Positions 16,842-24,737 of a stretch of DNA of 64,000 nucleotides are shown piece after piece. The translations under genes and the position numbers were made by a program. How positions within the stretch are numbered: the stretch's first letter is position 1; every line of letters begins with the position of its first letter. The notes beneath the pieces are model-generated. The model saw nothing but the letters and a program-made list of their open reading frames with translations, was not told the DNA's origin and did not search any database. The DNA lies in the NCBI RefSeq assembly GCF_030505615.1, contig NZ_CP129994.1, forward strand, positions 372,001-436,000. The letters are read 5' to 3'. The stretch is from Salinibaculum rarum (GTDB lineage Archaea; Halobacteriota; Halobacteria; Halobacteriales; Haloarculaceae).

Positions 16842-17719
16842 GAATCAAGAGTCACGTATCCGTGGTCGTCTGTAACGTCTTCCAGGTCAGGTTCCGCGTT
16901 GCTTTCCCACTTCTCTGAGGTGTCCCGATGCCGTTTCGGCATCATGAGGTTTGAAACACCAGTCATCATTTCATGCATCATAGCATCATCCGGCGCGTGG
17001 TGGAGGGGGCGTTTGTGGTCTATGTAAAGTGCGTAAACCCATTCATGCGATGGTTCAAACCCGGTTTCTTCGATCATCCACCACAATTCAGTGACTGTAA
17101 TAGGATCAGGCGATGGAAGTTCAAACACTGCTGGGTCATGTGCGTCAGCAATAACGCCTGCCATAGCAGTTATCGCTTCCGCAGTTTCTCGCTTTGACAC
17201 TTCGAACTCAGCACCGTTTTCTCGCAGATTCTGTTTTGCATCCTTTTCAGCACTCAGACGGCGTTGTTGGAACCGGTCGATGTTGTACAGTGTGAGGAGT
17301 TTCGCAGTTAAATCACCGATAGACTCCACAGAAACGCTGATTTGGTCATCGTCACGGAGTTGTTCTAATTTAGTGGCCTGTGAAGAGAGAGTTATCGGAT
17401 CGACAAGTGAATCTCGAGGATACAGATGCTTGTCATGGGTTGGAGCTCCGAACGATGAATTATTAATCGCGGTTTCTACTATGTCACTGAAGTCAAAAAG
17501 AGTGTCTTCAGGAAGGTTGAAATCAGCGTCCTGCGCTGTTTCTGCGATTAAGTCTGCTATCGCATCGATTTGATACGTGGTGAGTTGTGTGTGGTACACG
17601 TCGTGATCGGTGCCGTTCACAGTGATCGTATGAGTCGCATGAGTTGGATCACAGTACGACTCAAGATGGCTGTAGAGTGCGGCGGCGTTTCCTGGTTGCA
17701 TGCGTTGAGTTGGATACAA
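16838..17719 (-). CDS. Unknown 293-residue acidic protein
   Basis: Starts MYPTQRMQPGN at 17719, or at 17701 from the second Met. Long helical stretches occur (IDAIADLIAETAQDADF, DRFQQRRLSAEKDAKQNLREN). A tryptophan-rich segment, VTELWWMIEETGFEPSHEW, lies near residue 215 and MMHEMMTGVSNLMMPKRHRD near 250. No family recognised. It lies 47 bases downstream of the intron-containing tRNA and may be cotranscribed with it. Confidence 0.7.
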   Translation of the reverse strand: MYPTQRMQPGNAAALYSHLESYCDPTHATHTITVNGTDHDVYHTQLTTYQIDAIADLIAETAQDADFNLPEDTLFDFSDIVETAINNSSFGAPTHDKHLYPRDSLVDPITLSSQATKLEQLRDDDQISVSVESIGDLTAKLLTLYNIDRFQQRRLSAEKDAKQNLRENGAEFEVSKRETAEAITAMAGVIADAHDPAVFELPSPDPITVTELWWMIEETGFEPSHEWVYALYIDHKRPLHHAPDDAMMHEMMTGVSNLMMPKRHRDTSEKWESNAEPDLEDVTDDHGYVTLDS

Positions 17720-17765
17720 ATTGGTGTGGTTGGTTATGCATCAAGTACGCCGGGATTGCTGTCTA

Positions 17766-17893
17766 TAGTCCAGGATGGATTCGAACCATCGTCAAGGGCT
17801 TTCTTCCGAGCGAAGACCATTGGGTTGGACAGGCAGTAGAGAGATCTACGCTCGACCAAAGGCCCTCATGATTGGCCACTACACCACTGGACT
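17766..17893 (-). tRNA. tRNA-Gln(TTG) with anticodon-loop intron
   Basis: Acceptor arms AGTCCAG and CTGGACT enclose a D arm GTAGTGGCCAATC typical of haloarchaeal tRNA-Gln, an anticodon stem AGGGC/GCCCT and a T arm GATGG TTCGAAT CCATC. The loop reads C-T-TTG-G and is interrupted by about 54 bases. CGAGCG and CGCTCG flank the splice region and form the helix expected for an archaeal bulge-helix-bulge splice site. No encoded CCA is present. Anticodon TTG (Gln) is the best reading once the intron is removed. It should require host tRNA-splicing endonuclease and ligase. Confidence 0.82.
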
Positions 17894-17952
17894 CTGGTTT
17901 TTCTTTTCGCCGAATGCGTTTAAATCTCTGGGACTTGGGAGTACCGGAGACT

Positions 17953-17987
17953 GGCGGCGCGCTGCAATTCACTCGCCGCGCGCCGCC
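17953..17987. repeat. Intergenic GC-rich palindrome
   Basis: Perfect arms GGCGGCGCGC and GCGCGCCGCC, loop including TTCACTCG, about 60 bases upstream of the tRNA-Gln 5' end. Confidence 0.78.
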
Positions 17988-18064
17988 GACCCTGCGGGAG
18001 TCAAAATGGTTTGTACACGCTGTTACTGTGTCACTTGTTGTCGTGGATGTGCTGAATAGCATAG

Positions 18065-18169
18065 TTAGTCTCTGAGGTGGGCAACGTTTCGCGCGGTTTC
18101 TCCAACGCGCTCGCTGTACGTCATATCGAGGTCGTCATAGAGCTCATCTAAGAGTTCACTGAGAGACAT
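18065..18169 (-). CDS. Very small acidic protein (34 residues)
   Basis: Frame from ATG 18169 to TAA at 18065. The product starts MSLSELLDELYDDLDMTYSE and ends VAHLRD; it is a single charged helix. It begins 12 bases after the stop of the zinc-ribbon gene at 18182, so it is third in an operon with the genes at 18448 and 18182. Function unknown. Confidence 0.55.
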   Translation of the reverse strand: MSLSELLDELYDDLDMTYSERVGETARNVAHLRD

Positions 18170-18181
18170 TGTTGCGCGTTC

Positions 18182-18445
18182 CTAAAAGGTGTGTCCGCAA
18201 TCAGCGCATCGGCGCTCTGTGATGTCCATCGGTTGTTCCGTGTAGACGTCGTCGATGTTCATCTGTTCATCAAGAGAGACTTTCTTGCCGACCGGGCCAG
18301 CGACCCAGAAGGTTGTATGCCCGCACTCAGGGCACTTCAGGTTGCCATCGTCGTTTGTGTTCTTACGTCGTGATTGACGACTGTACTCGAGTTCAGTTTC
18401 AGAAACAGAGTCACCGGTTAACGATTGTTGCTGATCGGCATCCAT
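18182..18445 (-). CDS. Small zinc-ribbon protein
   Basis: 87 residues. CPECGHTTFW (about 38-47) and RRCADCGHTF (C-terminus) form a complete four-cysteine zinc ribbon of the TFIIS/TFIIB style. A small transcription- or replication-linked adaptor is a reasonable guess for such proteins in archaeal mobile elements, but no direct evidence is present. It starts 2 bases after the stop of the gene at 18448. Confidence 0.72.
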   Translation of the reverse strand: MDADQQQSLTGDSVSETELEYSRQSRRKNTNDDGNLKCPECGHTTFWVAGPVGKKVSLDEQMNIDDVYTEQPMDITERRCADCGHTF

Positions 18446-18447
18446 TG

Positions 18448-18687
18448 TTACGAGGAAATTGTGTCAGGGAGCGGGTCCGGATGTTCGTGGAAGCAATCCA
18501 ACGAGCAGAATTCATCGAGGTCGGCGCGTCGCCGGTCAAGATTCACATCGCCGAGTGTTAGTTCCCCGATTGCCATCACGATCTCCGTTGTGAATTCACT
18601 GCGTGGTGCATCACAGACAGCGCAGGTGTCTTCATCGGTCTCGGTGTCACTTTGATTTGTCGTATCGCGGGTGGTTTGTGTAAACAT
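18448..18687 (-). CDS. Small zinc-finger protein
   Basis: 79 residues with CAVCDAPRSEF (about 22-32) and FCSLDCFHEH (about 60-69), a treble-clef-like CxxC...CxxxC set. First gene of a three-gene operon of very small proteins (18448, 18182, 18065). A palindrome lies 25 bases upstream, and no TATA element fits between the palindrome and the ATG. Confidence 0.7.
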   Translation of the reverse strand: MFTQTTRDTTNQSDTETDEDTCAVCDAPRSEFTTEIVMAIGELTLGDVNLDRRRADLDEFCSLDCFHEHPDPLPDTISS

Positions 18688-18711
18688 GGTTGGGCCTGGG
18701 TGACGCCCTAA

Positions 18712-18749
18712 GCGCGGCGGGCTTCATCGAAGTCTTCCGCCCGCCGCGC
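18712..18749. repeat. Intergenic GC-rich palindrome (GCGCGGCGGGC type)
   Basis: Arms GCGCGGCGGGC and GCCCGCCGCGC, loop TTCATCGAAGTCTTCC. Nearly the same sequence recurs at 20208, 32534 and 33111. Confidence 0.8.
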
Positions 18750-18771
18750 GTGTTGCGGCGGTGTTGACTTG

Positions 18772-19050
18772 TCACCGTGACGGATCAGGACCGTGCCCGC
18801 ACTCGTAACAGGAAATCGCTGTCGAACGGTGTGGTGCGACACCAGTTGTGACGCGTCTCGTGTGGTGACTCCCACACGTCGGACATTCTGGTCCCGTGTA
18901 GTCAGTCCATTCGTGTCCGCAGTCATTGCACTGGATGGTGCGGCGATTTGAGTGACGACTATTCTGTGTGATCTCAGTGTGACGGCTAGAACAGTTTTCG
19001 CATGGAATTCGCCCGTTTTGCTGCGGTGAAATGTCGTTGAGTGAAACCAT
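18772..19050 (-). CDS. Double zinc-ribbon protein
   Basis: 92 residues from ATG 19050 (MVSLNDISPQQNG). Two tandem ribbons follow: CENCSSRH with CNDCGHEW, then CPTCGSHH with CYECGHGP. The linker is only a few residues, so the whole protein is two zinc modules. The gene ends 22 bases before a palindrome. The start lies just after the stop of the ATP-grasp-like gene at 19056. Confidence 0.72.
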   Translation of the reverse strand: MVSLNDISPQQNGRIPCENCSSRHTEITQNSRHSNRRTIQCNDCGHEWTDYTGPECPTCGSHHTRRVTTGVAPHRSTAISCYECGHGPDPSR

Positions 19051-19055
19051 GAGTG

Positions 19056-20180
19056 TCACTGTGACCACGGTTCGATTTGCGGATCACGCCATGCCGGGAA
19101 TAGTTCAGGAGCTGATGCAGGCGGTGGGAGTTCTGCACCGACTGTTTCTTCAAGGTTGTATTCAGATCCGGATTCGTGTTCACTCATATTATACCATTCT
19201 TGTTTCTTTTCGTTCCAATACAGGGCGTTGACGGCCATGTCTGTACAGTACCACTCTTCAGCAGTGGTCATCACGAAATCCACAGACCATGCTTGCGGAG
19301 CAAACTGTTCTGCAACACGTTCAGCGTACGTCCGTAGTTGCTCGATATTATCTTTGATTTCCCCCACTTGTTGTTGGTAGAATTCGTCGTTCCCAGTTGC
19401 TTTCTTGAATGCTTCTTTGTTCATCCGCGGCCACCAGTATTTCACCTCTCCGTTATCGATGAAGAATCGAACTTCTGGATGGAACGTTCGCAGGTTTTGT
19501 GAAAACGAATAGAACAAGTCACTGTCATTATTGGAGATATCCTCATCAGTGACTTCAGGCAGGAAGTCTAAGTCTAGGAATTCGCGGATAGCGATGCCAT
19601 TCCCGGTTGGCATCTTTGCCATGATGTGATCGTCAAAAATCCCACCGAGTGTCTGTTTGATGTTTTCGATCGTTGGTTCATCGATTTTCCCAGCAGTGTC
19701 ATCAAGATGCGTTGCTGACTTATGGAATGAGCGAATGAACACTTCTTCACCACCGTATTCCTCATTGATGAGGTCACGAATCCCATCTACACCGATTTCT
19801 GGTTTGCCGACGAATTTCATCTTCAGGTCAGGATCTTCCGTCATGAACACCGGTGTGATTTCGTCTTTCGACATTCCGAGATAGGCCTGTGATCCTTCTA
19901 CGAGTTCGATGAGGTGTGTTTTCGGCGTTGGAATGTCTAGCTCTTCAAGTGGTGGATACCATGTTCCCATTGCGTTCGCTGCATCGAAAAACGACGTAAT
20001 GACGACATCGTCTGCTTGCGCTTTGATTTCCTCAACTGGGACACGTTCGTTGTCCGGAATGGAGTCATCCTTTTTGTCAGAGTTTTCCATCTCATCAATA
20101 AGTAATTCGACTTCTTCCTCTGTATCTTCGTCGAGTTCTCTCGGTTCGGATTTGTCGGGAGTGGATGTGTTGTTTGTCAT
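19056..20180 (-). CDS. ATP-grasp-like protein
   Basis: 374 residues. After a 55-residue charged N-terminus the pattern matches ATP-grasp enzymes: FIRSFHKSATHLDD, then AKMPTGNGIAIREFLDLDF, then EVRFFIDNGEVKYWWPR, and near the C-terminus WSVDFVMTTAEEWYCTDMAVN, which supplies a metal-binding D-N type motif. These enzymes join a carboxylate to an amine or thiol using ATP; some phage and plasmid members are of unknown substrate. The assignment is by motif order only. It is first gene of an operon with the double zinc-ribbon gene at 18772, and divergent from the sensor kinase gene on the other strand. Confidence 0.6.
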   Translation of the reverse strand: MTNNTSTPDKSEPRELDEDTEEEVELLIDEMENSDKKDDSIPDNERVPVEEIKAQADDVVITSFFDAANAMGTWYPPLEELDIPTPKTHLIELVEGSQAYLGMSKDEITPVFMTEDPDLKMKFVGKPEIGVDGIRDLINEEYGGEEVFIRSFHKSATHLDDTAGKIDEPTIENIKQTLGGIFDDHIMAKMPTGNGIAIREFLDLDFLPEVTDEDISNNDSDLFYSFSQNLRTFHPEVRFFIDNGEVKYWWPRMNKEAFKKATGNDEFYQQQVGEIKDNIEQLRTYAERVAEQFAPQAWSVDFVMTTAEEWYCTDMAVNALYWNEKKQEWYNMSEHESGSEYNLEETVGAELPPPASAPELFPAWRDPQIEPWSQ

Positions 20181-20207
20181 GAGTGGTGAATCTGGGTGCT
20201 GGGTGAT

Positions 20208-20244
20208 GCGCGGCGGGCTTCATTGAGCCCGCCGTCCGCCGCGC
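20208..20244. repeat. Intergenic GC-rich palindrome (GCGCGGCGGGC type)
   Basis: Arms GCGCGGCGGGC and CCGCCGCGC, loop TTCATTGAGCCCGCCGT. Lies between the divergent genes starting at 20180 (minus) and 20343 (plus). Confidence 0.75.
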
Positions 20245-20311
20245 ATAGCGGTTTTTCGTGCGGCGGGGATTTCGTATTGCTTTCGTCAGTAGGAAAGTTA
20301 CGAAACCACAA

Positions 20312-20322
20312 GTACATATTTC
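20312..20322 (+). promoter_or_regulatory. Probable TATA box for the sensor kinase
   Basis: The AT-rich stretch ACATATTT lies about 25 bases before the ATG at 20343, consistent with a leaderless start. Confidence 0.45.
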
Positions 20323-20342
20323 AGGGGGATGTATGTCTGGTT

Positions 20343-22124
20343 ATGGCGAGGAAATCTGTCCCGGGCTCGTTTATTGTGCACTCTGGGATGGAAATCAGTC
20401 ATGCAGATTCAGGAGTTGCTGCATTGGTGAATGCAGAATCACGAGACCAGCTCATTGGGATGGACCTAACTGAGCTTGTCGTATCTGAACATCATGCTGC
20501 ACTTCTTGACCAGGTTGCACGGATTCAAACTGATGATGCACCTGCACTCGGTTTGGTTGTTGAGCTTGAGGGATTCAATGGGGAATCACAGCAGGTTATC
20601 ATAGTGAGTTCGCAGATTCAATGGGAGAAAGATCGAGAGGTTCATTCTACGATTATTCCGATGGGTGGTGAAACACCGTTAGAAGAATCTGGTTCTCCAG
20701 AGTATCTAAAAGGAGAGACACCGATTGGAATCACGATCGCGGATCCATCTCGGTCACAGAATCCGCTGATTTATGCGAATGATGGGTTTTGCGAGCTCAC
20801 GGGTTATTCACGAGAAGAAATTCTCGGAGAGAGCTATCAGTTTCTCTATGGAGAAGCTACATGTGAAGACCGAGTGGTGACATTACAGTCTGCGCTTGAA
20901 AATGAAGAGCCCGTCTCTGTGACGATTCGGAATTATCGGAAAGACGGGGCGATGTTTTGGAATCGTGTCACAGTTATCCCGATTCGTTCTGAAACTGGCG
21001 CAGTCATCAGTTATCTCGGGTATCATCGAGATGTAACTGCTGAAAAGCAGTTCGATCAAGACTTGTCTTTGTTCAAAGAACAAGCTGAGGAAGCCGAGAA
21101 ATCGATACTAGTCACGGATCCTGATGGCACAATCCAATATGTTAATCCTGCGTTTGAACGAATCACTGGGTATTCAGCGTCCGAAGCAATTGGACGCACT
21201 CCGCGTATTCTAAAGTCAGACCAGCAGGATGAGGATTTCTACGAGGACCTTTGGGAGGAGATTACGAATGGGGAGGTGTGGGAAGCGACGTTGACCAATC
21301 AAACGAAGCATGGGGAACTCATTGAAGTGAGACAGAAGATCATCCCTGTGACAGATAGTTATGGGTCGATTACAAATTTCGTGGCGATAGAGCAGGACAT
21401 CACTGAGGATATCCTCACGACGCAGACGCTTGACGTGCTGAATCGAGTGTTACGCCATAATTTGCGGAATTCACTTAGTGTGATTAGCGGTCACGCAGAA
21501 ATGTTGTATGAGGATGACATGGATTCAGAGGCTCGGGAGGCGTCGATTAAGGCGATTCAACGGCAAGCAGAAGCCATGCAGGAGATCGCTGAGAAAACAG
21601 CGTATTTGCGTGAAATCTGGGATCCAACTGATCAGCAGACATGGGAGAATCTTGACCTAGAAGCACTCGTTGAAAGGTATCAACGAGAGTATTCAAACGC
21701 AGTGTTTGCTGTAGAGACTGATATTCAGTCAGATATCTTGGTGCGGAATGCAGCGTTGTTCGAGCAGGCATTGAGTGAAGCCGTTGAAAACGCGGTTGTG
21801 CATACTAATCAAACACCACCTGAAGTGACGATTACCGCATCGCAGAGTTCAGATGGAGATCAGGTACACATATCCATCACTGACAACGGACCTGGGATTC
21901 CAGATCTCGAACAGCATGTGATTGAAGCAGGAGAAGAAACAACACTGAGTCATGGGCTTGGAATCGGGATTTGGCTGATGGAATGGGTTACAACGACACT
22001 CGGTGGAGAATTAACAATTACCGAAAACGACCCGCGAGGAAGTGTAGTGCAATTTGAACTTCCGCGTCCGAGTGTGAACAGTGATGACATCTCCCCAGTT
22101 GCGAGCGACCACGCAGGAAGCTAA
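20343..22124 (+). CDS. PAS-domain sensor histidine kinase
   Basis: 593 residues from ATG 20343 (MARKSVPGSF). An N-terminal PAS-like segment is followed by two clear PAS domains with PAC motifs: NPLIYANDGFCELTGYSREEILG with NYRKDGAMFWNR, and IQYVNPAFERITGYSASEAIGRTP with KHGELIEVRQ. The kinase part has the phospho-acceptor box RVLRHNLRNSLSVISGH (His near residue 420), the N box EQALSEAVENAVVHT, the G1 box ITDNGPGIPD and the G2 box HGLGIGIWLMEW. No membrane segment is visible, so it should sense a cytoplasmic signal. No receiver gene is adjacent. Codon use is more AT-rich than many neighbours, which may reflect separate acquisition from a haloarchaeal host. Confidence 0.88.
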   Translation: MARKSVPGSFIVHSGMEISHADSGVAALVNAESRDQLIGMDLTELVVSEHHAALLDQVARIQTDDAPALGLVVELEGFNGESQQVIIVSSQIQWEKDREVHSTIIPMGGETPLEESGSPEYLKGETPIGITIADPSRSQNPLIYANDGFCELTGYSREEILGESYQFLYGEATCEDRVVTLQSALENEEPVSVTIRNYRKDGAMFWNRVTVIPIRSETGAVISYLGYHRDVTAEKQFDQDLSLFKEQAEEAEKSILVTDPDGTIQYVNPAFERITGYSASEAIGRTPRILKSDQQDEDFYEDLWEEITNGEVWEATLTNQTKHGELIEVRQKIIPVTDSYGSITNFVAIEQDITEDILTTQTLDVLNRVLRHNLRNSLSVISGHAEMLYEDDMDSEAREASIKAIQRQAEAMQEIAEKTAYLREIWDPTDQQTWENLDLEALVERYQREYSNAVFAVETDIQSDILVRNAALFEQALSEAVENAVVHTNQTPPEVTITASQSSDGDQVHISITDNGPGIPDLEQHVIEAGEETTLSHGLGIGIWLMEWVTTTLGGELTITENDPRGSVVQFELPRPSVNSDDISPVASDHAGS

Positions 22125-22588
22125 CCTGGGTGTGGGACGTCGCAGAGCTCAGCAGGAAGTCGAGAAAGAACAGCGTCGATGTCCCCGGTGAGTGCACAGC
22201 CATCATCAGTGAGGCGTGCAGCCTGCTCAGGTGTGAAATACGTGAACGGCTCGCCGTTCAGTGTGTCCTCTCCAAGAGCGCACGACCCAGCAGACACTTC
22301 GACAGTGATTCGCTCGTCTTCATGAAGCACCTCGAAAAGCGAGGTGAGCGCTTCGGCGAATGCATCACGGCCACCAGGCGGAGTTGGGCCGTTCACCTTC
22401 GTGTTCCCCTCACCGATCTCGAGGTGATAATCGAAGTCTAGCTGGGCTTCGTCAGCTTCCGTCCAAAACCACGGATGCGGGCACTCAGCATCTTTCAGCG
22501 TTTCAAACTCGGGTTGAGATTCAAGAATCGAATTCCCAAGCGATGCGTTCGCTGCGTTAGCAACACGGTAGCGGAGGTATGCGCCCAT
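22121..22588 (-). CDS. Unknown acidic protein
   Basis: 155 residues, unrecognised. Contains CPHPWFWTEADEAQLDFDYHLEIGEG and FTYFTPEQAARLTDDGCALTG. It ends by converging with the kinase gene (4-base overlap). It starts 2 bases after the stop of the gene at 22591, so both form one operon behind the tRNA-Ala gene. Confidence 0.66.
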   Translation of the reverse strand: MGAYLRYRVANAANASLGNSILESQPEFETLKDAECPHPWFWTEADEAQLDFDYHLEIGEGNTKVNGPTPPGGRDAFAEALTSLFEVLHEDERITVEVSAGSCALGEDTLNGEPFTYFTPEQAARLTDDGCALTGDIDAVLSRLPAELCDVPHPG

Positions 22589-22590
22589 GG

Positions 22591-23079
22591 TTAGTTTTGG
22601 AATTCGGCTTTTGGATCGTCGATCGTTGTTTCGATGAGGTCGTAGTCGTTGTTGCCGCGGTAGATCGCAGCGCGTTTCCGGATGCGAGTGTTTTCATGTC
22701 CCGTGTATTCACCGAAATACTCCGCAGCAATAAGGGGATTACGTCGTGGTGGAGTAGTAGCGACCCAGTCACCGTTCCCTTTCTGATGTTGACGTTCGTA
22801 AATAGCGAACTCTGCGTCGATGTCCGGCATGAAAATATTCGGCGGGTGCCGGTCAGGATATGCAGTTCGGGTTTCCCCACTGTGGATTTGCTTGAGTGTA
22901 AATCGGCGCTCAGTTGTGTCGTCATCGCTGGGCGCGTCGGCAGTCTCTACACCGATCACTCGGCAAAGCACCATGTGCATCCCGATTTCGTGCGCGACAA
23001 GTGTGCCTAACGCATCTTCGCGGCTCATGGTGTGGTGAGCCGGGTTTTCTTGGTCGGATGGAATAGTGGTTTGACTCAT
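22591..23079 (-). CDS. Unknown protein
   Basis: 162 residues from ATG 23079 (MSQTTIPSDQEN). The longer frame to 23127 would run through the tRNA-Ala gene and is rejected. Contains a histidine-rich helix, TLVAHEIGMHMVLCRVIG, and a mixed alpha/beta rest. No family recognised. The start is 8 bases from the tRNA-Ala 3' end, so the tRNA and this gene are probably released from one transcript. Confidence 0.68.
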   Translation of the reverse strand: MSQTTIPSDQENPAHHTMSREDALGTLVAHEIGMHMVLCRVIGVETADAPSDDDTTERRFTLKQIHSGETRTAYPDRHPPNIFMPDIDAEFAIYERQHQKGNGDWVATTPPRRNPLIAAEYFGEYTGHENTRIRKRAAIYRGNNDYDLIETTIDDPKAEFQN

Positions 23080-23086
23080 CGAAAAG

Positions 23087-23158
23087 TGGACCCACTGGGA
23101 TTTGAACCCAGGGCCTCCGCCTTGCAAAGGCGGCGCTCTGCCACTGAGCTATGGGCCC
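23087..23158 (-). tRNA. tRNA-Ala(TGC)
   Basis: Seventy-two bases with acceptor arms GGGCCCA/TGGGTCC, D arm TAGCTCAGTGGCAGAGC, anticodon stem CCGCC/GGCGG with loop TTTGCAA (anticodon TGC), T arm CTGGG TTCAAAT CCCAG and discriminator A. Complete cloverleaf, no intron and no encoded CCA. Confidence 0.92.
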
Positions 23159-23159
23159 G

Positions 23160-23762
23160 CATCCGCGCGTCACGTCATTCGTTTCTCACACTTGTGGAGT
23201 GTGGTGCGTCGCCCGTCCTCGACCTCCCACCTACCCGGTGATCAAGCAAGTCTCATACCCCTTCAGAGAGGGATCATCGTCTTGCTTGTCACCTAGCGGT
23301 TTTTCACCGCTATGCAGGGTCATTGCCCGACGGACGGCGTTATGACGCACACGGGTGACGGCCACCAGCGACGGAAAGCAGTCACCCGACAGTTGATGTG
23401 ATGGTTCCCGCAGCCACGCCCGTTCTTCAGAACGCGAAGCGCTTCATCCCACATCCCCACCAGGCGGCGTCTGGTACGCGTTTCACCGCGCACCTCGACA
23501 GTACCGCTGGGGCTGTGGTTCAGCCTCCGATGCAGTCGTGAGCCACTACCTCCCAACTGGGTTTGCAGGCATGGTCCTGCGAGCTGCGCACCGTCCACAT
23601 CAAGACGGCCCAACGCCGGGACAAGGACTTAAACCTCGCTTCTTTCACCCACCAGTGGTGGGCGTCACGTCATCGCTCGTGTTCCCGGTGACAGCAGTAA
23701 ATGCGTGCGTCGCTATACAGGTTTCGGAGCGGGGACCGCCCAGGGCCCTCAGGGGCCAGGGC
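23160..23762. other. Gene-poor structured stretch between tRNA-Ala and the gene at 23800
   Basis: About 600 bases without a convincing gene: the one open frame on the minus strand (23320-23613) is arginine-rich and not halophilic in composition. Read on the minus strand there are several short perfect hairpins: CCCACCACTGGTGGG, GGCTGAACCACAGCC, CGTTCTGAAGAACG, CGGTGAAAAACCG, and a longer one with CAAGCAAG and CTTGCTTG arms. A structured RNA is possible; I cannot match it to RNase P, SRP or another known RNA. Confidence 0.35.
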
Positions 23763-23794
23763 TGCGGCGCACGCATTTCTCTCAGTGCGCCGCA
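23763..23794. repeat. Intergenic GC-rich palindrome
   Basis: Arms TGCGGCGCAC and GTGCGCCGCA, just after the stop of the gene at 23800. Confidence 0.7.
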
Positions 23795-23799
23795 CCCAA

Positions 23800-24381
23800 C
23801 TATTCAGATTTCAAATCCGGGACAGAGAACCCAGTGATCGAATCACAATACGCGACGATGGGTTCCCATTCACTCGGCACATCTGGTGCGAGATACATCT
23901 GCGTGACGATGAGATGGATGGCCCATCGTTCATGCGAGGGAACCTTCTCGTTCGGATAGTGCGTTTCCATCTCATTCTCGATTTCCTCCCGGATCTGCTC
24001 GCGGTTTGTTGGGAGTGGGCGATACGATTGCAGCCAGTGGAACGTATACGCGATCGCGTCGAAGAAATGCTCAGTCGGCTCGATACCGGTATCACCACCG
24101 ACTGCCTTCGACGCAGACAGAATCGAATTCAACCCACCAGTATTCATCAACGTTGGATATTCACGGTCGCCAGCATCGTAGTACAACGACATACTCATAC
24201 CGTCTCCAGCGGGGTTCCGAAGGAAGAACCGATACGACTCGCGTGCTTCACGACGATACTGGCACGCAACGTGTAGTGCACCATCAGACGAAGGGACACG
24301 CGTATCCCCTGGTCGAATCGCGTAATCACACTCACTGCACTTCAGCGACGTGTGACTCTCCGTGGAATCCTGATGACTCAT
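23800..24381 (-). CDS. Unknown protein with N-terminal zinc-binding motif
   Basis: 193 residues. CSECDYAIRPGDTRVP with HVACQYRREARESY (residues 15-50) resembles the PARP-type or treble-clef finger found in small haloarchaeal proteins. The remainder is helical with EHFFDAIAYTFHWLQSYRPLPTNREQ and HERWAIHLIVTQMYLAP. Function unknown. It starts 12 bases after the stop of the membrane protein gene at 24394. Confidence 0.7.
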   Translation of the reverse strand: MSHQDSTESHTSLKCSECDYAIRPGDTRVPSSDGALHVACQYRREARESYRFFLRNPAGDGMSMSLYYDAGDREYPTLMNTGGLNSILSASKAVGGDTGIEPTEHFFDAIAYTFHWLQSYRPLPTNREQIREEIENEMETHYPNEKVPSHERWAIHLIVTQMYLAPDVPSEWEPIVAYCDSITGFSVPDLKSE

Positions 24382-24393
24382 CGGTAGCGTGAA

Positions 24394-24720
24394 TTATCGA
24401 TTGCCCGTGGACGCCGGCGTGTGTTCTTCGATGCCGAGATACTGCCAGCCAACATGGGACAGCATGAACGACGCGACAAGCATACCGATGAAGAGAACTA
24501 GACCCTCCGTAGGGGTGAGGAGTGCGACGTACGGATTCAGCGCCATCGAAGCGGGAATGCCGACGACACCGACACTCCCACAGAGGACCCCGATATACCG
24601 GACGAATCCAAGGCCAGTCCGCTGGCTAGTGTTGCTGATGTGACGGTGCGCCATGTAGCCGAGAAGTACCAGTGTCGCGCTGAGGAGCCATATCACGACC
24701 GTGGATGAGTATTGGAACAT
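24394..24720 (-). CDS. Small membrane protein
   Basis: 108 residues with three hydrophobic helices (about 7-24, 40-60 and 70-92) separated by short loops, and a polar C-terminus. No family recognised. It lies 17 bases downstream of a tRNA gene, so it is likely to share its transcript with that tRNA and with the gene at 23800. Confidence 0.7.
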   Translation of the reverse strand: MFQYSSTVVIWLLSATLVLLGYMAHRHISNTSQRTGLGFVRYIGVLCGSVGVVGIPASMALNPYVALLTPTEGLVLFIGMLVASFMLSHVGWQYLGIEEHTPASTGNR

Positions 24721-24737
24721 GGATTGAGAGTTATGAG

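Noticed and set aside
20196..20342. Longer start of the sensor kinase at 20196
   Set aside because: The extra 49 residues overlap the palindrome and TATA element and are not halophilic.
23320..23613. Open frame of 97 residues on the minus strand
   Set aside because: Arginine-rich and overlapping several perfect hairpins; more likely part of a structured RNA or intergenic sequence.
23160..23762. RNase P RNA or SRP RNA
   Set aside because: The conserved P4 strands of RNase P and the SRP GGAA-type helix 8 motifs are not visible.
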